A DNA stretch of 64,000 nt from Amorphochlora amoebiformis (taxonomy: Eukaryota > Cercozoa > Chlorarachniophyceae), in contig BAAHQB010000031.1 in the NCBI GenBank assembly GCA_054601695.1, positions 992,001 through 1,056,000 of the forward strand. Reading direction: 5' to 3'. The position numbers and the translations under genes are program-made. The notes under the pieces are model-generated. The model made no database searches. It was not told the DNA's origin and saw nothing but the letters and a program-made list of their open reading frames with translations. This document shows, one piece after another, positions 1 to 53,453 of the stretch (positions are counted from its first letter, which is position 1; the number at the start of each line of letters is the position of its first letter).

Positions 1-286
1 GCCCGTGCACTGTCCGGCGGGGAGAGCCAGCCGACCGGAAAGATCAGCGGGAGTCTTGCCCAGCGCTCTGCTGGTGAAAGTACGCTGGACGCTCGGGCAC
101 TGTGCCTGAATTACCAGATTAATCTGTTGCCCGACTTCGGAAGTCGAATATCAGCCAAACCTGGATGCCTCGGACACGAGCGAAAGGGGCCTTTAGCGCA
201 GGCTGATGCTGGCCAGCATTGGTGCTCAGCCAGAAGATGCCTGCGACGGCAGCAACAGAGAAGATGGCGACATACACAGTCTTCAT
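1..286 (-). CDS. 5' part of a gene for a secreted or membrane protein, function unknown (runs off window)
   Basis: Two exons are visible on the minus strand: 161-286 (ATG at 286) and 99 down to the window edge, separated by a 61-bp intron (100-160, donor CAG|GTTTGG, acceptor GGCACAG). Exon 1 is exactly 42 codons, so the junction is in phase 0 and both sides stay open. The first 20 or so residues, MKTVYVAIFSVAAVAGIFWL, form a hydrophobic stretch typical of a signal peptide or signal anchor. The following segment is polar, with Cys at the start of exon 2 and again near the window edge. I do not recognise the family. The gene starts only 95 bp from the oppositely oriented chalcone isomerase-like gene, so the two probably share a promoter. 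Splice sites and phase are seen directly; secretion is inferred. Confidence 0.6.
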
Positions 287-381
287 TGCTTTAGGACGTC
301 GATGGGCGCCACGGGTGTCCTCTTGGAATCTCTTTTGTTTGAAGACTACACGTGCCAGAATTACTTCTAAAAATTCGGCAA
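287..381. promoter_or_regulatory. Short divergent intergenic region, probable bidirectional promoter
   Basis: These 95 bp separate the start codons of the minus-strand secreted-protein gene and the plus-strand chalcone isomerase-like gene. They must hold both 5' UTRs and the promoter elements, or overlap with coding sequence. No TATA box was recognised. The role is inferred from gene arrangement only. Confidence 0.4.
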
Positions 382-9117
<8,736 letters not shown>

Positions 9118-9643
9118 CCAAGCGCAATTATAAGTTCCTAATTATAAACATTAACTTCAAATGGTCCGATGCATCACTAGCATCAGGCCCATATATAGCT
9201 AGTGATAATTAGTATCTAGAGTATACGAAGAGAAGCTTGTGAGTCTGGGCTAATATAGTAGCAATATACTACTATAGTCTAGCACTATATAAGTTAGGCC
9301 TGTTATCTCTAGACTATGATCTAGATTTCGAACTGTACCAGTTAGTACTACAGTCTAGACAGTACATTAGAACACACCGTACGTGCCCAACGATTCCACA
9401 AAGACGTATTGAAAGAGCGACAAGTTCAACTTTTTTTTTAGCAAACAACCCAGATTACAGTGTGATTTGATATATACTCTAGATAATGACCGTGGCACTG
9501 GACTGTATCGTTAGTAGTACCATCACTAGCCTACCTAGGGGATCAATGGATGAATACAGTTGTGCTTCTGATAAAAATCTACATCCGACAGTGTTACGAA
9601 TTCGAACTACGTAGTACGTATACTGAGCTCGTATATGATAGCG
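9118..9643. other. Convergent 3' intergenic region rich in CTAG
   Basis: This lies between the stop codons of the converging chalcone isomerase-like and Cys-rich genes. No ORF or RNA gene was recognised. The tetramer CTAG occurs about ten times, including TCTAGAGTATAC near 9219 and CTCTAGATA near 9477, several inside short palindromes. It probably holds the 3' UTRs and polyadenylation signals of both genes. Confidence 0.4.
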
Positions 9644-10803
9644 CTACGACGTTCTATAGTTGTATCGAATATACGGCGACTGTGACTGGGTTTTGTAAGG
9701 CACCGTAGGCGCGGCCGGCACTGTCCCAAGTTCTTTGAACAGTTTTTCCTCCTCCTCCTCGAGTTCTTTCAGTTTTTTCCGTTGTCTCTCAGCATCCGTA
9801 TCCTCATGAACCAAAGGAGCTGTGGCTATGTCCCTAGGTAAGCGTACGCTTCTTTCACCGGACCGGTCTTTCACGGTGTGTTGCTTGGAGTTGTCTGGCT
9901 CGGCTTTAGGTACGTAGTCGTCTGTTCGGTGCAGTCCCGCGTGCTCCTTCGCTGACCGTTGCGGTTTGACATTGTCCGGCTCGTACTTATGCACGTCGGT
10001 CCGGTGAAACCTTGCGTGTTCCGGTTCCGGCACGGCCTGGTGTGTCTTGGCGTGCTTCGGCGCGGCCTGGTGTGTCTTCGTGTGCTTCGGCACGGCCTGG
10101 TGCGTCTTGGAAGGTTCCTGCCCGTTCCTCGGTATACTTTCAACCCGGTGGAGACTGGCGTGCTCAGGGGGGTTCTGGAATGGTCCTGAATGATCAGGCG
10201 AGGTCCAGTTTGATCTAGCAGGTACGACCTTGCCTTCGTCGTCGTTCTTTACGGTCCTGGCATCTTTTTTGTGGTCCGTTTTTACTATCTTTGCATTTTC
10301 AGCATTTTTGGCAAGCTTATGGTCCTTGCTCTTCGCCTTGCCCGTGGAAGTAGCCGGTTCGGGTTTAGGGTGAGTGGGCTCGGCAGTAGTAGAACGAGTG
10401 GGTTCAGTCGGCCAGGTCTCTGGAGCAGGGGCAATAGGACGGAAGGGCACCACCTCAGGCATATGGGGGGGTTCCATATGTTCTGGCATTGGCGACCACA
10501 CTAACCAAAGTATTCATTAATCGGGATTCTGATACAAATCTGCATGTCCATTTACCTTCCGCGTTTCCACCCTCATTTCTCCTGTGCTTATGGTAAGCAC
10601 ATGCAAAACCCCCGACGCAACCCTGGAAATAAAGGATCAGTCTATGCAGAACGCACTACCACATTATGTGTAGCAATTATGTGTATATTTACATCTTAAA
10701 TGAATCTTTGAATTAGTGAAGTATATAAACTGTAACATAAACAGATACACTATATGTATATATTATATATATATATATATTATATATATATATTATATAT
10801 ATA

Positions 10804-10841
<38 letters not shown>

Positions 10842-10982
10842 CGTTATCACATATATATCTATATATAAATATTTTTATATATATAATACAAATATCGATA
10901 TATATTTACATATATAATATATATATATATATATATATAGAAATTTATATAAATAATATATATGTATATATGTATATATATA

Positions 10983-11031
<49 letters not shown>

Positions 11032-11052
11032 ATATATATATATATTATATAT

Positions 11053-11086
<34 letters not shown>

Positions 11087-11269
11087 TATGGTACATACAT
11101 ATGTAAATATGATATACATAATATATATATATGTATGTATAAAATATATATCATATATATTTACATATATACATATACATTTATATATATATATATATAT
11201 TATATATATATATATTAAATATGTATAGATATATATTATATAATAGATAAATATTAAATTTATAAATAT

Positions 11270-11337
<68 letters not shown>

Positions 11338-11467
11338 ACTATATCTGACAACCACATCGTGTCGTACTTTAGACAATCTAAAAGAAACATGTATGGCAAA
11401 TCTCAAATATGAATATGTACATATGTGTGTATGTACAAATGTATATGTGTACATATGTGTTTACATA

Positions 11468-11514
<47 letters not shown>

Positions 11515-11709
11515 GTGAATATTTATATATGTGTATATATATATACATATATCATACATACATATATATATACATACATACATATATATATATATATTTA
11601 TGTATATGTGTGTACATATGTGTATGAATGTTTATATATATTTATATACATATATATATATATATATCTGTATGTATGTATATATGTGTGTATATTACAT
11701 GTGTATTTA

Positions 11710-11763
<54 letters not shown>

Positions 11764-12138
11764 AACTAACACACGCACGCATACATTTCATATTTGTAAG
11801 CAGTGTATGTTTAAATTATACTTATACACCAGGGCCACACGCATATATTACATTTATAATTTATAGGTATACATATATATATATATATACATATATTTAT
11901 ATATAAATATATTATATAGGTGTGTTTGACCTACATGTACGTAATGTAAATATATAATATGAATATATAGAAATATATTTATACATAATACATATATATA
12001 TATATATATACATGTATATATATATATAATATATATATTATATATATATATATATACATATAATATCATATATATTATATATATATATTTATATATATAT
12101 GAATACAATAATGTACATGTACACTTGTGTACAATAAT

Positions 12139-12194
<56 letters not shown>

Positions 12195-12282
12195 TATACA
12201 CATATATATATATATACATACATATATATACACATATATATATATATATAATATACATATACATACATATATATATATATAC

Positions 12283-12333
<51 letters not shown>

Positions 12334-12348
12334 TGTATATATATAGAG

Positions 12349-12393
<45 letters not shown>

Positions 12394-12419
12394 ATACATA
12401 AAAATATACATATATATAT

Positions 12420-12462
<43 letters not shown>

Positions 12463-14143
12463 AATATATTATATGTATGTGTCCATGGAATACAATCAAT
12501 GGGTATATGGTGGATGCGGCATCTACCTCGTGTCCAATCTTGCCAGGTGTACAACCAGTATCATACACAGATCCTAAAGGAGATATTGGTCAACTTAGTT
12601 GAAGTGATGATTCTGTTGTGAAGATAGAGTATCTAAGACTTCCATTACTCAGCATGTGTCACCTGGCCAGTAGCTTTGACAACAAGCGTTGTTCTTGCAG
12701 GGAGGTGTGTAAAATTTGGTATGTCTTGGGGTAGGCTCGGCAGTGGGATATCGAGTGGGCCTTGGAGTGGGCGCTGATGGAAGTGTAGCGAGGAACCATC
12801 TCAGATATGTTAGTTCCAACAGCTTTTTTTACTATCACCGTCAGTGGGTGGAGGAGTCTCGCCCTTAGCTTTTGCCCTTGCAACAGCCTTTTTCCGTGCC
12901 TTGGCCTTCTCTTCATCGACTTTTTCCTGCTCTTCCTTCTTCTTCGCAGCCTCCTGATAATATGGACATGGTCATTGCGCAAATTCAAGGAATGCAACCA
13001 TCCATGTCCGCTACAACCATATACACTCTACGTTTGAACTCAAGTCCCCTTAATCCAATATCCACCTTTCTCTGCTTAGCTAATTTTTTCTCTTTAATTT
13101 TTTTCTCTTCCTCGGCCTTCTTCGCTTCCTCTTCGCGCTGTTCCTCGAAAATTGCGGCGATCTTCTTCTTATTCAGGCTGAAGTAAGAATGAAATAGCTT
13201 GTGAGAACGGCGGTGAGTTACTGTTGCTGCTCAGTCTAGCTGGAGCTAGTTGAAATAGCTGTCACACTCTGGCAGGTGAGATACCTGTTGCACATGCGGT
13301 CCTTCATTGGGCACGCGCCGTTAAGTGGCTGCGAATCCGGGAAAAAATATATATATTATAAATGAGAATCATGTCTGCCAAACCAAATGTGAACTTTACC
13401 AATTTGCAGCAATAACTGCACATGAATCCAGGAACACAGTTGACGTGGGGGGGAAAGTCGATGACACATCGCGGATCGAACATGGAACCTAGCCCAACCA
13501 GCTTGTTTCCCGGAAAGAAGTACTCACAGCAGCTCGAACTGTTGCAAGGGGCCCTTCGATCTGCATACATCGCCAAAAAATCAATTTAGTCTGGCGGTGA
13601 TAGCGTTCCAGATCAGTCGCACCGTATTTGTGAGTTTCTGCCTTCCCTGTCTCAACCTTATGAGCAGGGGTTGGGATATATCCACCCCCACTACTCGATC
13701 CACCTTCGGAACCACTCGAACCACCTCCACCATAACTCGACTTAGATTGGGATCTGTGATTAGGAAGTGGAATAAATTCTCAGTGTTGAAATATCCACAA
13801 AACAAATTCGAAGGGTACCCAGAATTGGACGACCCTGACGGGCCAGGAGCAGGAGCAGGAGGTCCAGGGGGGGCCCCATTCCACTCCATGCAGTTACCCG
13901 CGAGCCACTGGAGACATTGAGGCGCAGGGGCCGGTGCTGGGGGGGCTTTCGCATTTTTTTTAATGGCGTCTACCGCTACTTCCGCGTGGGATTCGACGTT
14001 CCCGCTTAAGCAAAGAACCTGGGGAACTTCTTTAGAAAATAGCAAAATTCATGATTTTTGTAGAAGGCCAATATTACCAGAGCGACAGACAACCCAGCTG
14101 AAACCAGGACGAACGCCTGGCGGCGCGTCATCGGAGGCTCCAT
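9644..14143 (-). CDS. Novel secreted/membrane Cys-rich protein with coiled-coil segment and charged C-terminal tail
   Basis: Exons on the minus strand: 14078-14143, 13819-14018, 13623-13753, 13400-13560, 13285-13328, 13066-13177, 12833-12953, 12663-12773, 12527-12573, an unresolved part within 10623-12526, then 10556-10622 and 9644-10500. All listed junctions keep phase; the first nine exons give 331 codons, the last two 308. A signal peptide (ATG 14143; hydrophobic [19 protein letters not shown]) is followed by Pro/Ala- and Gly/Ser-rich linkers, a Cys-rich module beginning [14 protein letters not shown], a Lys/Glu-rich coiled coil (exons 6-7), a Pro/Thr linker and a second module beginning [14 protein letters not shown]. 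The 67-bp exon [15 protein letters not shown] looks like the end of a membrane span plus stop-transfer residues, and the last exon encodes about 284 residues of disordered Lys/His/Pro-rich tail with KTHQAVP-type repeats. I recognise no family. That the last two exons belong to the same gene is inferred from strand and order. Confidence 0.62.
10623..12526. repeat. (TA)n-dominated intronic block in the Cys-rich gene
   Basis: Nearly pure TA tracts broken by short TATG, TACA and ATAA variants. A possible small exon lies near 11340-11377 on the minus strand, where a strong acceptor (TTTCTTTTAG) is present, but its phase does not fit the preceding exon. At least one exon linking the second Cys module to the membrane segment must be hidden here if this is one gene. 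Confidence 0.6.
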
Positions 14144-14561
14144 TGTATGAAGGCGCAGCTGGGTCACGTCTCCCCCCAAGCGAGCAAGCCAATGGCGAAA
14201 ACGTCTGAAACAGTCCTACGAGTACTAAAGGGTATCATATGTCCTTATTATAGGTCAATCGAACGGCTGTTAAAGAAATTATCAGGAGAATTTTTGCTGG
14301 ACCTATAGTCTTCCCCATTTATGGTGGGATGGTAGGCTGGTAGCCTGACTCGAGCCGTTGGCGCGATATCGGCTTGCGAGACGAGCATTTTCGCTTTTTA
14401 AATGGGGTTTCAATCCCAAAGCACGTACTTCGGCTCGATTGTAGTGTGTTTATGCACAAGTAGGTGAAAGTTCGGTGAAAACCCGATCGAAACCCTTGGG
14501 TCCAACACCTCGCTAAAACATTATTTTGCTACGATCAGCCATTGTGTTCCTATCGGCTCCA
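14144..14561. promoter_or_regulatory. Divergent intergenic region, probable shared promoter
   Basis: This non-repetitive stretch separates the start codons of the Cys-rich gene (minus) and the DUF4336 gene (plus). It has ordinary base composition, unlike the introns. No defined promoter motif was recognised. Confidence 0.4.
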
Positions 14562-27360
<12,799 letters not shown>

Positions 27361-28360
27361 TTCGACCGAGCGATCTATATACTGTCAGTGTTGTGTAAAG
27401 TCAGTCGTAATTATCGAACGCGGGGCGTATTCAGAATTAAGACATTAATTGACACACGTAGGTAATATTTGTGCGCGTACGTATGTACGCATTATAAATG
27501 GTTCACAGTCCAGACTGAACGTATAGTAAGTATCATAAAGGTATCATTAGTATATATACCTGCATAATTACGACAGTTCTGATATTACAAGTCACCAAGT
27601 GTTTGTTAAGTTATTACAATTACATACACGTACCCTTCTATATACTCACGTACCCTTCAATATACTCTAAACAGTGTGTCCTTTATGTAGTATATACTCT
27701 AGATACTATGTGTGTTACATTTTGATCGGATATGTTATAAAATATATACATCGTATTAGTAGTATCTGGAGTTAGGTATCTAGTGCTTGCTGTAGGCTCA
27801 TGTATACGTACGTACGTTGGATTACGTACTAGATTGACAGAACTGGGCTACCAGTGCTTACGTACGTACGCACATACGTACTGATATACGCGTACGCACG
27901 GATATTACTGAATTTGTGTAATGTTTTTTTGCATACGTACGTACGTACGCACGATATAGACCATGTACAGTGTTTATTGTACACTTATGCGCGAGTCACA
28001 CATATTATTATCCGATTAAATCATGATTGTACTACACCTAGTACACGTGCATATAGGTACACACATATATACATACTACTAGTATCAGTCATATTATCAC
28101 ACGCACACTCACATACACACACATACCACATACACACACACACCACATGCACATATATATATATATATATATATACACTTATACTTTTATATATATATAT
28201 ATACACATGTATATATACACACATATATACACACATATAAACACATTTACATGTACATATACACACATATATACATATACACATACACACGTACACACAC
28301 ATACATATACATATATATATCTGTACATGTACATATGTCTAGTATGTATGTATACATACG

Positions 28361-28420
<60 letters not shown>

Positions 28421-28561
28421 TATACATACATATACATATATATACATATATATATATACTCTAGATACTATATATGTGTGTGTATGCCCGATACTCTAGA
28501 TACTATGCCGGTAGTAAGTACAGAAATAAATACATCTGTAGTACATAATATTGAACATTGA
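27361..28561. other. Convergent 3' intergenic region with CTAG and ACGT motifs
   Basis: This is downstream of the DUF4336 gene. It contains repeated TACGTACG runs (about 27800-27955), several copies of TACTCTAGATACTAT (about 27698, 28457, 28491) and a TA/CA-rich block at 28050-28460. Apart from the possible exon that follows, no gene was found. Confidence 0.5.
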
Positions 28562-28768
28562 ATTTATGAGCATCTCAAAATCATACACAGAGTTTATAAC
28601 CTTCAACTTGCCGCTACAATCAGACAAGTCAACTTGGCGTATTGTCAGGCTCGTTTATTATCTAAAGAATACCGCCAGCGGATAAGTACCAGGTTTCTTG
28701 GCGTGCGTGCATCGACTTTCCAAGGCAAGAAAAGAGATCATTTAGCAGATGTTATAACTAATTTGTAA
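28562..28768 (+). CDS. Orphan open reading frame or terminal exon, unknown
   Basis: A 68-codon open frame ending in TAA, with an acceptor-like TCATACACAG inside it near 28590. The predicted peptide is basic and helical (LAYCQARLLSKEYRQR, LGVRASTFQGKKRDHLADVI), with composition like the confirmed exons. No in-frame ATG and no matching upstream exon were found, so it may be the last exon of an unseen transcript, a decayed gene fragment, or chance. A second open frame (MSISKSYTEF..) overlaps it in another phase. Confidence 0.25.
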   Translation: MYEHLKIIHRVYNLQLAATIRQVNLAYCQARLLSKEYRQRISTRFLGVRASTFQGKKRDHLADVITNL

Positions 28769-29196
28769 GAAAAAACCTCCAGTAGAGAGTTAAAAGAGGG
28801 GATCCACTCAGTGAAAATGGGGAGGATATTGAGTTATCTTGGAGCAGAACGAATCGTTATCTTAAGATTCTGTCACTCGCTTCTAGTCAATCTTACCTTA
28901 CGGTGGTCTCCCGCGAACATGCTTCGTACAGATGAGATTGGATGTTGTTGCGGATGGTGAGAGGGGGGCTCAATTTCGTGTAGTTTGAGGGGTAAATATT
29001 TACTTTAACACGAGGTTGGAGGGGACACGAAGTGATTGTTGGGTGAAGTGGGGCGGTGGAGAATCTATTTTAGAGACCACTTTCCCTCTCGCTGGAGTTC
29101 TTTATCTTATATGCATCGATTGACGGTTCATGTCGTCTTGTTTTTTCACAATCTCGATCCTCGAACGCCAATAAAGAGGAAAAGATAAGATCTCTC
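28769..29196. other. Non-repetitive 3' flank of the SPRK-repeat gene
   Basis: Ordinary-composition sequence without a convincing ORF. It probably contains the 3' UTR of the minus-strand gene that stops at 29197. Confidence 0.3.
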
Positions 29197-33064
<3,868 letters not shown>

Positions 33065-33496
33065 GATGTTCGATGGCTACTCGATAGATCGGGAAAGCCG
33101 TATATGTGAACACAGGAGTTGGCGGGGTCAGGGTGGTCGCGCCAAATTTTAGGCGCCCTCTCTCGGAGATCGAGCCAACCGACCAAGGCGCGTTTGTTTC
33201 GTGAAAAAATAAAATAATTCGTCGGTTTTAGGTAAATTTGCTTAATGCGCTTTAATATTCCTACTTGATTGATTTGACGATCCATTTGATAGCTTTGACT
33301 ACCCAGGTCAATCTCGGTTGGTAGAAGGATTAGAGTCACACACCCTCTAATAATTCGTTGCGTACATGCTCGCAGCCAGTGCCAGCCACGCCGGTCGATC
33401 GATGTACCCTCATCCACCAGGCCCCTCCAAACACATGAAAACCCTCTGCCACCCCTATAGGCTCTGCTTCATACTACTTAACCAACAAGGCCCGCC
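33065..33496. other. 5' flank of the SPRK-repeat gene
   Basis: Non-repetitive sequence upstream of the ATG at 33064. A 132-codon minus-strand frame (33019-33417) crosses the start codon in another phase and has no recognisable domain; I treat it as chance. Promoter elements were not identified. Confidence 0.3.
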
Positions 33497-33837
33497 TTAC
33501 GGATAAGAGATTACGGCGACGTAACCCCGAGGTAACGACGTGGCTGATCGGCAAATATCTGGGTCCATATACCCCCTCCTGTGTAACACTGAACGCCTGG
33601 CTCTTCGAATTTTGGTAGAAAAATGCTGTTCAATTAGGTATTTAGTGCTTGCTGTCCATGTCGCGATAAATTGTTCGTTGGAGTCACATGATTCACATCC
33701 CGAAATTGAACATCTGCACATGATGTGACCCTGAAGCCTCTGCACATGATGTGACCCTGAAGCCTCTGTTAGAACATCTAAATATGAGAATTTCCTGGGT
33801 CCTGAGTCCTTGCCTTGCCCTGTGGTCTGAAATGGTG
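33497..33837 (-). CDS. Possible exon or small gene of unknown function
   Basis: An open frame of about 113 codons on the minus strand begins at an acceptor-like GGTGTATTCAG and ends at 33497. The peptide includes a Cys-rich piece (CRCSISGCESCDSNEQF) and a basic helix (FSTKIRRARRSVLHRR). A 26-bp sequence within it (about 33713-33764) is duplicated in tandem, which shifts the frame unless it is intronic. No partner exon or start codon was found, so this is only suggested by length and composition. Confidence 0.25.
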
Positions 33838-34079
33838 CTGAATACACCTATATCTTCAAATTTACGAGAAAAAACGTATCTATTCCGACCCGATTGTTGG
33901 GTTAAATCACCATTGATTTATTACATTATAGTATTACGTAGTTACATGTACGTAGTTACATGTACCTATAACACGAATACATGTAAAATGATATGCGTAA
34001 GTGATATTTTTTTACGTACACAAACACATACACACATAGGAGCCAGAGACTTGGAGAGGTCACAATAGCATGATATACA

Positions 34080-34130
34080 ATTATATACATACAAATATAT
34101 ATATAAATAAAAATAAATATATATATATAC

Positions 34131-34176
<46 letters not shown>

Positions 34177-34271
34177 TATAATTGTATGTGTATTATTATT
34201 ATTATTATGTGTGTGTATGTGTGTATATATATATATATAATGTGTATGTTGATATAATATTACATGAATAA

Positions 34272-34364
<93 letters not shown>

Positions 34365-34412
34365 TATATATATATAAATATAATATAAATAATTATGTAC
34401 ATATACATACAT

Positions 34413-34443
<31 letters not shown>

Positions 34444-34824
34444 GTTTATATTATGAAATATATATATATATATATTTAGATTTCTATATTATATATATTT
34501 ATATATATATATATATATATATATTACATGCATGTAATATTATGTTATGTATGTATGGCACATGTATAGCATTGTGTATAATAATCCATATATCTACATA
34601 CATATTTTTACCCTTCTATATATGTATATATATATATGTATATATATTTATATATGTATATAAATATACATATATTTATGTGTATCATGAAATACAATAA
34701 TTATATGATAATATATATATATACATATATATATATAATAATTATATATATATATATATATATGTATATATAATAATAATAATAATATTAATAATAATAA
34801 TAATAATAATATAATAATAATAAC

Positions 34825-34866
<42 letters not shown>

Positions 34867-35247
34867 TAATAATAATAATATATATATATATATATATTCT
34901 TTTTGAAGATAAATAGATAATATATTTTATGTGTAATATTATATATATATAATATCTTAATAGTACAACTAGAAGATATGTGTATACTCTCACTAATATG
35001 AAGTTGTTGAAATGATAGCCCGATTATCGTCAATAATGCTAGCTAGATTCATAATACTACGTACTACTTACTCTTATATCATAATGTGATAAAGTTTGAT
35101 AGACTATATATTCGTGCAGGTAATACCGTGGGCCATAGTATATATCTAGTATGTGTATATATTTATATACGGTCATATACTATGGTATACGAAAGATTTG
35201 TTATATATATATATATATATATATCATAGTATGTATTATTATATGTC

Positions 35248-35285
<38 letters not shown>

Positions 35286-35363
35286 TATAGATATATCTAT
35301 TATATGGTATATGTACTGATGATATCATGATGATGTGTGTATGCGTATATATATATATATATA

Positions 35364-35406
<43 letters not shown>

Positions 35407-35513
35407 ACATATATAATGATATGTGTATCATATATCAACCGTACGATCTAGACGATACGTATTTACTATTCCTATCTATTGGGCTAGTATTATTACATTT
35501 GTGTGTATACATT

Positions 35514-35550
<37 letters not shown>

Positions 35551-35560
35551 GATATACATA
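34080..35560. repeat. TA and TAA/ATT microsatellites downstream of the pseudouridine synthase gene
   Basis: TA tracts with an AAT trinucleotide array at about 34770-34882. CTAG motifs recur from about 35038 to 35760. No gene recognised. Confidence 0.7.
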
Positions 35561-35834
35561 CATACTAATAATGGCGATACTCCCTCGAGAACGATCCAGC
35601 CCTTGACGCCGGAGATCAGTCTCGGGGGAACTCTGGAACTGAGCATATATCATACTCTAATTATGGCTAGTAGTTAATAGAACTACGTAACCGTTGGGCT
35701 TGAAGACTTTTGGAATATTAATAAGCCAAACGCGGCCGCATAGATCCGATGATTTCTAGTAAGTCGCAACCCATTGCAATGCTCAGTTGGTCTATGAGCA
35801 TGTCAAAAAAGATAGTAGCATGACTCGTCCGCTG

Positions 35835-45778
<9,944 letters not shown>

Positions 45779-46041
45779 TTGTGCAAATTTCGAAAGTATA
45801 TCGAATGCAATGATATTTCCAAAGCAAAACTTAAGGTCGTCCACAGTATATTTACCAGAATTTCCGACCGTGCGACGTGGGGGCATCGGCCACCACCCGG
45901 ACGAAGTCCGGCGCCCATCAAAAGACCTGATGATCTGTCACGGTGTGATATGTCGCAGTATCTATTTCAATACTATGTGATGTCACGCGTGTCACTCCAT
46001 CTCCGATCTTCGGAACCTATTTAAAGAATAATAATTCGCGC
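45779..46041. promoter_or_regulatory. Divergent intergenic region, probable shared promoter
   Basis: This separates the proposed start of the pseudouridine synthase gene (minus) from the helical-repeat gene (plus). A TATTTAAAG sequence at about 46018-46026 is TATA-like but only about 16-24 bases from the plus-strand ATG, so it may instead be 5' UTR. A CCGGACGAAGTCCGG palindrome near 45897-45911 is a candidate regulatory site. Confidence 0.4.
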
Positions 46042-50829
<4,788 letters not shown>

Positions 50830-50830
50830 G

Positions 50831-50919
50831 AACAGCTCGAAAGTATGGAACAGCTCGAAAGTATGGAACAGCTCGAAAGTATGGAACAGCTCGAAAGTAT
50901 GGAACAGCTCGAAAGTATG
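50831..50919 (+). repeat. 18-bp tandem repeat, five copies
   Basis: AACAGCTCGAAAGTATGG is repeated nearly perfectly five times just after the proposed stop of the helical-repeat gene. In one frame it would encode GTARKY hexapeptides, but the phase of the upstream exon leads to a stop before the repeat. Confidence 0.9.
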
Positions 50920-51364
50920 TTTGGGTTTTACATTCGATATCTAGATTAGAGTTCGCCGCTAGTGGCAGGCTGAACTTAACTTAAGTTACTCACATAAATC
51001 CGATCAGTGGGTTTGTGAACCATTACCAAAACCATTCCAGCAATTGTATCTAGTGTATGTACATGCACGATATGTGCGTATCGACTATCTACTAGTCTAT
51101 AGTCTCAAGCCTTCATTGATATTTAAGACCCTCAGATCGTCTAGATCATCTACATCATGGCATAGCACGACGTCCACGTACTAGACGTAGTCAATTTATC
51201 ATCGGAAGGTCGGCGCTATTAATCTAGTTAATAGGCCATACCTAGCATACCCAGATTTTGATACGATTGAATTCGGCAGTTCTTTTCTTGGTGAATTAAA
51301 TTGAGGTCAATCTATATCTAGAATGCTGCACTGTGACATTACTCTAGGACTACATCTAGTACAT
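50920..51364. other. Convergent 3' intergenic region rich in CTAG
   Basis: This lies between the 3' ends of the helical-repeat and NHL genes. CTAG occurs about a dozen times in 440 bp (for example TCTAGATT, ACTAGTCTATAG, GTCTAGATC). No ORF of note. Confidence 0.45.
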
Positions 51365-51759
51365 CTAGCACATGTTGCATGTACTGCCTGTGTCTACATC
51401 TCTGTCCGAGTCTGAAGTAGTTTCTGGTTGTTGCCTTCGTCTATATTTGGCCTCCAAGACCCGCCTCTGGCGAAGATCTTCACGATTCGGTATACTCTGC
51501 AGATGAATAAACTACAATATGTCAAGAGCATACGTACTTCATATTTGAAACTCACATACATATGTGTATATATATACATATTTATATATATATATATGTG
51601 TACATAATATATAATGTATTATATATATATATATATATATATGTATAGACGTATATGTATATGTATATGTAATATATAAATGTACACAAATTACACAAAA
51701 AAATATCGTGAATACATATTATCTACCAATTCATGTGTAATATGTGTTTATAACAAACG

Positions 51760-51835
<76 letters not shown>

Positions 51836-52108
51836 GTGAAAAAAACATGTACATTTCACGTATTCATTTACGTGTATATATATATATAAAATGTATATAT
51901 ATATATATGTATACATATATATATATATACACACATATATATTATGTATATACTAGTACACACATAGTTAAAGACATGCACTAACCATACGACGTACGAG
52001 ACCTAGAAGCGAGTCTAAAATAAGCATATCATGTTGCTCCTTCGAACTCTGTGATAAATTCAGACATATATACACATATAATATACATATATATATAGAT
52101 ATATATAT

Positions 52109-52150
<42 letters not shown>

Positions 52151-52411
52151 TTATCTACAATGTTCACATGAACATATATGTGTATATATATATATACACA
52201 CACATATATATATATATATATACATATGTATACACATATATATTATTTTTAACTTTTGTAACATTACGTACAACTGTATGTATATAATACATAGACATAC
52301 ATATATATATATATACGTTATAGATATATGTATATATTATGCATATGTGTGTAAATGTGTGTGTATGTGTGTACCTACAATCAACGTTATCTTACATTGA
52401 ATATTATAGTA

Positions 52412-52466
<55 letters not shown>

Positions 52467-52575
52467 GATGTGTACATGTATACATTTACAAACGTGCACA
52501 TATATATATATATATGTACACATGGACATATATATATCTATACATACACATATATATATATATATAACGTACAAT

Positions 52576-52621
<46 letters not shown>

Positions 52622-52772
52622 TTCTGTATTCTTGCATGTATACAAGATAGATGTAATTATCAATAGTAATACTTAAATACACACGTAAAAAGTGTATTAT
52701 ATATATACACATATATGCATGAAAATATATATATATATATATAGTATATACGACTATGTTATCTAGAGTTGA

Positions 52773-52839
<67 letters not shown>

Positions 52840-52901
52840 CCTGTGAAGTGGGTATGCACACGCATCTAGGTGACCCAAAGCTTGCTTGTGTGCCCATACC
52901 T

Positions 52902-52936
<35 letters not shown>

Positions 52937-52958
52937 AATATATTTATATGTATATATT

Positions 52959-52989
<31 letters not shown>

Positions 52990-53046
52990 ATATTGATATA
53001 TGTATGCATGTATGCTAATATATGCATATGAAATTGAAGTATTTAT

Positions 53047-53090
<44 letters not shown>

Positions 53091-53131
53091 AATATTCATG
53101 TAAATATATTTAATTTGTATATTTTCATATG

Positions 53132-53172
<41 letters not shown>

Positions 53173-53275
53173 GTATATGCATGTAGACACACATATATAC
53201 ATATATGTATATGTACATGTATACATATATATATATATATGTATGTGTACATTTATATGTGTATGTATAAATATA

Positions 53276-53313
<38 letters not shown>

Positions 53314-53326
53314 GTATATATGTATT

Positions 53327-53363
<37 letters not shown>

Positions 53364-53397
53364 AGATGTATATATTTTTATAGATATATGATATAAT

Positions 53398-53453
<56 letters not shown>

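Noticed and set aside
9959-10504. Plus-strand ORFs opposite the charged tail of the Cys-rich gene
   Set aside because: They are antisense shadows of the 285-codon minus-strand exon, which has the splice-phase match.
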